Source: Blautia liquoris (GTDB lineage: Bacteria > Bacillota > Clostridia > Lachnospirales > Lachnospiraceae). From it: a DNA stretch of 64,000 nt. A program made the translations under genes and the position numbers. Shown here one piece after another: positions 62,574-64,000 of this stretch; the stretch's first letter is position 1; each line of letters begins with the position of its first letter. The stretch is from positions 1,612,001 through 1,676,000 of the forward strand of contig NZ_CP063304.1 in the NCBI RefSeq assembly GCF_015159595.1, in the 5' to 3' direction. Under the pieces are notes generated by a model that ran no database searches, had not been told where the DNA came from, and saw only the letters and a list, made by a program, of their open reading frames with translations.

Positions 62574-63785
62574 TCAATATAGAGAGATGTGTTTTACAAT
62601 TCCATTTTCAAATGTGACAGGGGCATTCCCTTGTATCAGAGGTTTCAGATAGCGGATCATCTTATCTGTGACATCATGTCCATTCGGATCGATAAAATCA
62701 TCTGGAACTGTTTTAACCTTATTTGCAGTAAGCGATACCGGAACCATCTTATAAGTCACCTCATATGGTTCATCACTTGTTCTTATAATGGCAGCCATTT
62801 TTCCATTTTCTCCGTCCAGGGCCGCCTGGCATGCTTTGATTCCAAGCAGTTTTGATTCCTGGATATCCATGTCACTGGCGAGATGACCGGCACAGCGCTG
62901 CATTAAATTAAGTTCAATCGAACGTGTTTTACATCCGATCTCGTTTTGAATCAGGCACTCCAGCACCCTTGCTGCTCCGGAGATATACGTATGTCCGAAG
63001 GCATCCAGGGCCTTTTCCCCTTCCGATTCAGAGACATATCGTCCACTTTGATCCTTAATTCCCTCGCTGACAGCTATAAGAATACTGTTCTGATTCCTAA
63101 GCTTATTTCTGATGTCGGAAAGAAACATCTGGCTGTCAAATACAGACTCACAAAGATAGATCAGATCGGGTCCTTTCCCTGAATTTTGTCTGGCCAGAGC
63201 GGCTGCACCGGTCAGCCATCCGGAATCTCTCCCCATGACCTCTACAATCGTAACGGATTTTGCCGCATAAGCGCTGCAGTCTCGCTCAAGTTCAGCAAAG
63301 GTACTGGCGATATACTTTGCGGCGGATCCAAACCCAGGACAATGATCCGTTCCCATCAGATCATTATCAATCGTTTTTGGGGCACCTACAATACAGATAT
63401 CATCAATCTTATGCTGCATGCAATATGCGGACAATTTCTCTACGGTATCCATAGAATCATTTCCTCCGATATAGACCAGACATCCGATTTCATATCTGTG
63501 TAAAACTTCGATAATTTTTTTATACTGACTTTCATCGGTCAGTTTTAATCTGCAGGATCCAAGAGCTGCCGCCGGAGTCTGGCACAGCAGCTGCAGGTCT
63601 TCTGCATTCTTAATTTTTTCACCAAGATCAATAATACGTTCTTCAAGTACTCCCTGTATTCCACCATGAGCACCGAATACTTTCCCGACCCGTCCGGAGG
63701 TGAGAGCACAGGTGATAACCCCGGCAAGCGTTGCATTAATCGCAGAAGTTGGTCCTCCGGACTGGGCTGCAAGAATATTTTTCAT
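62574..63785 (-). CDS. pfp: Pyrophosphate-dependent 6-phosphofructokinase
   Basis: The 403-residue PFK family enzyme has GGNDS at 107-111 and PKTIDND at 136-142. The aspartate at 110, in place of the glycine of ATP-dependent enzymes, and the lysine of PKTIDND are hallmarks of PPi-dependent PFK. It makes fructose 1,6-bisphosphate reversibly. MGRDSGWLTGAAALA is the substrate-binding segment. GGAGG precedes ATG 63785; the cyclophilin gene ends 16 bases upstream and may be in the same transcript. Confidence 0.92.
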   Translation of the reverse strand: MKNILAAQSGGPTSAINATLAGVITCALTSGRVGKVFGAHGGIQGVLEERIIDLGEKIKNAEDLQLLCQTPAAALGSCRLKLTDESQYKKIIEVLHRYEIGCLVYIGGNDSMDTVEKLSAYCMQHKIDDICIVGAPKTIDNDLMGTDHCPGFGSAAKYIASTFAELERDCSAYAAKSVTIVEVMGRDSGWLTGAAALARQNSGKGPDLIYLCESVFDSQMFLSDIRNKLRNQNSILIAVSEGIKDQSGRYVSESEGEKALDAFGHTYISGAARVLECLIQNEIGCKTRSIELNLMQRCAGHLASDMDIQESKLLGIKACQAALDGENGKMAAIIRTSDEPYEVTYKMVPVSLTANKVKTVPDDFIDPNGHDVTDKMIRYLKPLIQGNAPVTFENGIVKHISLY

Positions 63786-63801
63786 AATTCCTCCAAATCT
63801 G

Positions 63802-64000
63802 TTAATCTATAACCTTAATACTCTCAATGACTGGCTGGTTTTCGGGCAGAACTGTACCATTGTCATCCTCTGTCTTAGTATCCTTGCAGATTTGATCGAC
63901 AATATCCATTCCATCCGTTACCATGCCAAAACCGGCATACTGTCCATCCAGATACTTGCTGTCGGACTGAACAATAAAAAACTGGGAGCTGGCAGAATCC
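63802..64000 (-). CDS. Cyclophilin-type peptidyl-prolyl isomerase (partial)
   Basis: Only the last 65 residues are in the window; the N-terminus lies beyond the right edge. DSASSQFFIVQSDSKYLDG and YAGFGMVTDGMDIVDQI match the C-terminal half of cyclophilins (the SQFFI and FG.V..GMDVVD regions). It catalyses proline isomerisation. The stop is TAA at 63802-63804. Confidence 0.88.
   Translation of the reverse strand, partial: DSASSQFFIVQSDSKYLDGQYAGFGMVTDGMDIVDQICKDTKTEDDNGTVLPENQPVIESIKVID

Overview
This window looks like chromosome from a spore-forming anaerobe of the class Clostridia, probably a Lachnospiraceae-like lineage. The inference rests on an AT-leaning base composition, strong AGGAGG ribosome binding sites, sporulation genes (an alpha/beta SASP, a YlbJ/SpoVV homologue behind a sigma-E-like promoter, and the GerW/YtfJ plus DUF2953 pair), an Rnf complex, a fused IspH-ribosomal S1 gene and a pyrophosphate-type phosphofructokinase. 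I see no rRNA, tRNA, phage, CRISPR or insertion sequence. Almost all genes lie on the minus strand; only bioY, ylbJ, the SASP gene, rpmB and one exonuclease gene are on the plus strand.

Layout. 1-5.2 kb: a DegV gene cut by the window edge, a paired radical-SAM system (TIGR03960/TIGR03936) and enolase. 5.2-7.6 kb: a Pit phosphate transporter with its DUF47/PhoU-like partner, divergent from a frameshifted bioY. 7.6-18.5 kb: a compact ten-gene run starting at a pepD peptidase and continuing through a RelQ-like alarmone synthetase, two pseudouridine synthases, YgiQ, signal peptidase I, RecU, a membrane protein fused to a spermidine-synthase domain, a rhodanese-TtcA fusion and a LarC-like protein. 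18.6-26.8 kb: ylbJ, coaD, rsmD, mgsA, SASP, recG, fakA, the Asp23-like gene and rpmB. 27-29.2 kb: a sporulation/housekeeping cluster with a 45-residue membrane protein that starts at TTG.

29.3-36.6 kb: a complete F1Fo ATP synthase operon (atpZ-I-B-E-F-H-A-G-D-C) with a structured leader. Its c subunit carries Na+-ligand-like residues. 36.7-51.9 kb: a long gene train with no visible internal terminator, going from a CmpB-like membrane protein through rnfCDGEAB, apbE, NusG-II, a Gx transporter, ruvAB, zapA and a U32 peptidase to a FtsW/RodA-PBP pair. 51.9-58.3 kb: a structured intergenic repeat, an RNase H-like exonuclease and an rpiR-baiN-cmk-ispH/rpsA operon. 58.3-64 kb: a biotin-dependent carboxyltransferase operon (carboxyltransferase, OadG-like anchor, biotin carrier, OadA-like subunit), then PPi-phosphofructokinase and a truncated cyclophilin gene.

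Together the genes suggest an energy metabolism in which Rnf builds an ion gradient, probably Na+, that the ATP synthase uses, with biotin-dependent carboxyl transfer near pyruvate and PPi-linked glycolysis. The observations I rate highest are a compound structured repeat at 51943-52189 with relatives elsewhere in the window, the rhodanese-TtcA/LarC pair, the carboxyltransferase operon without a beta subunit, and a frameshift in bioY at a run of six T.
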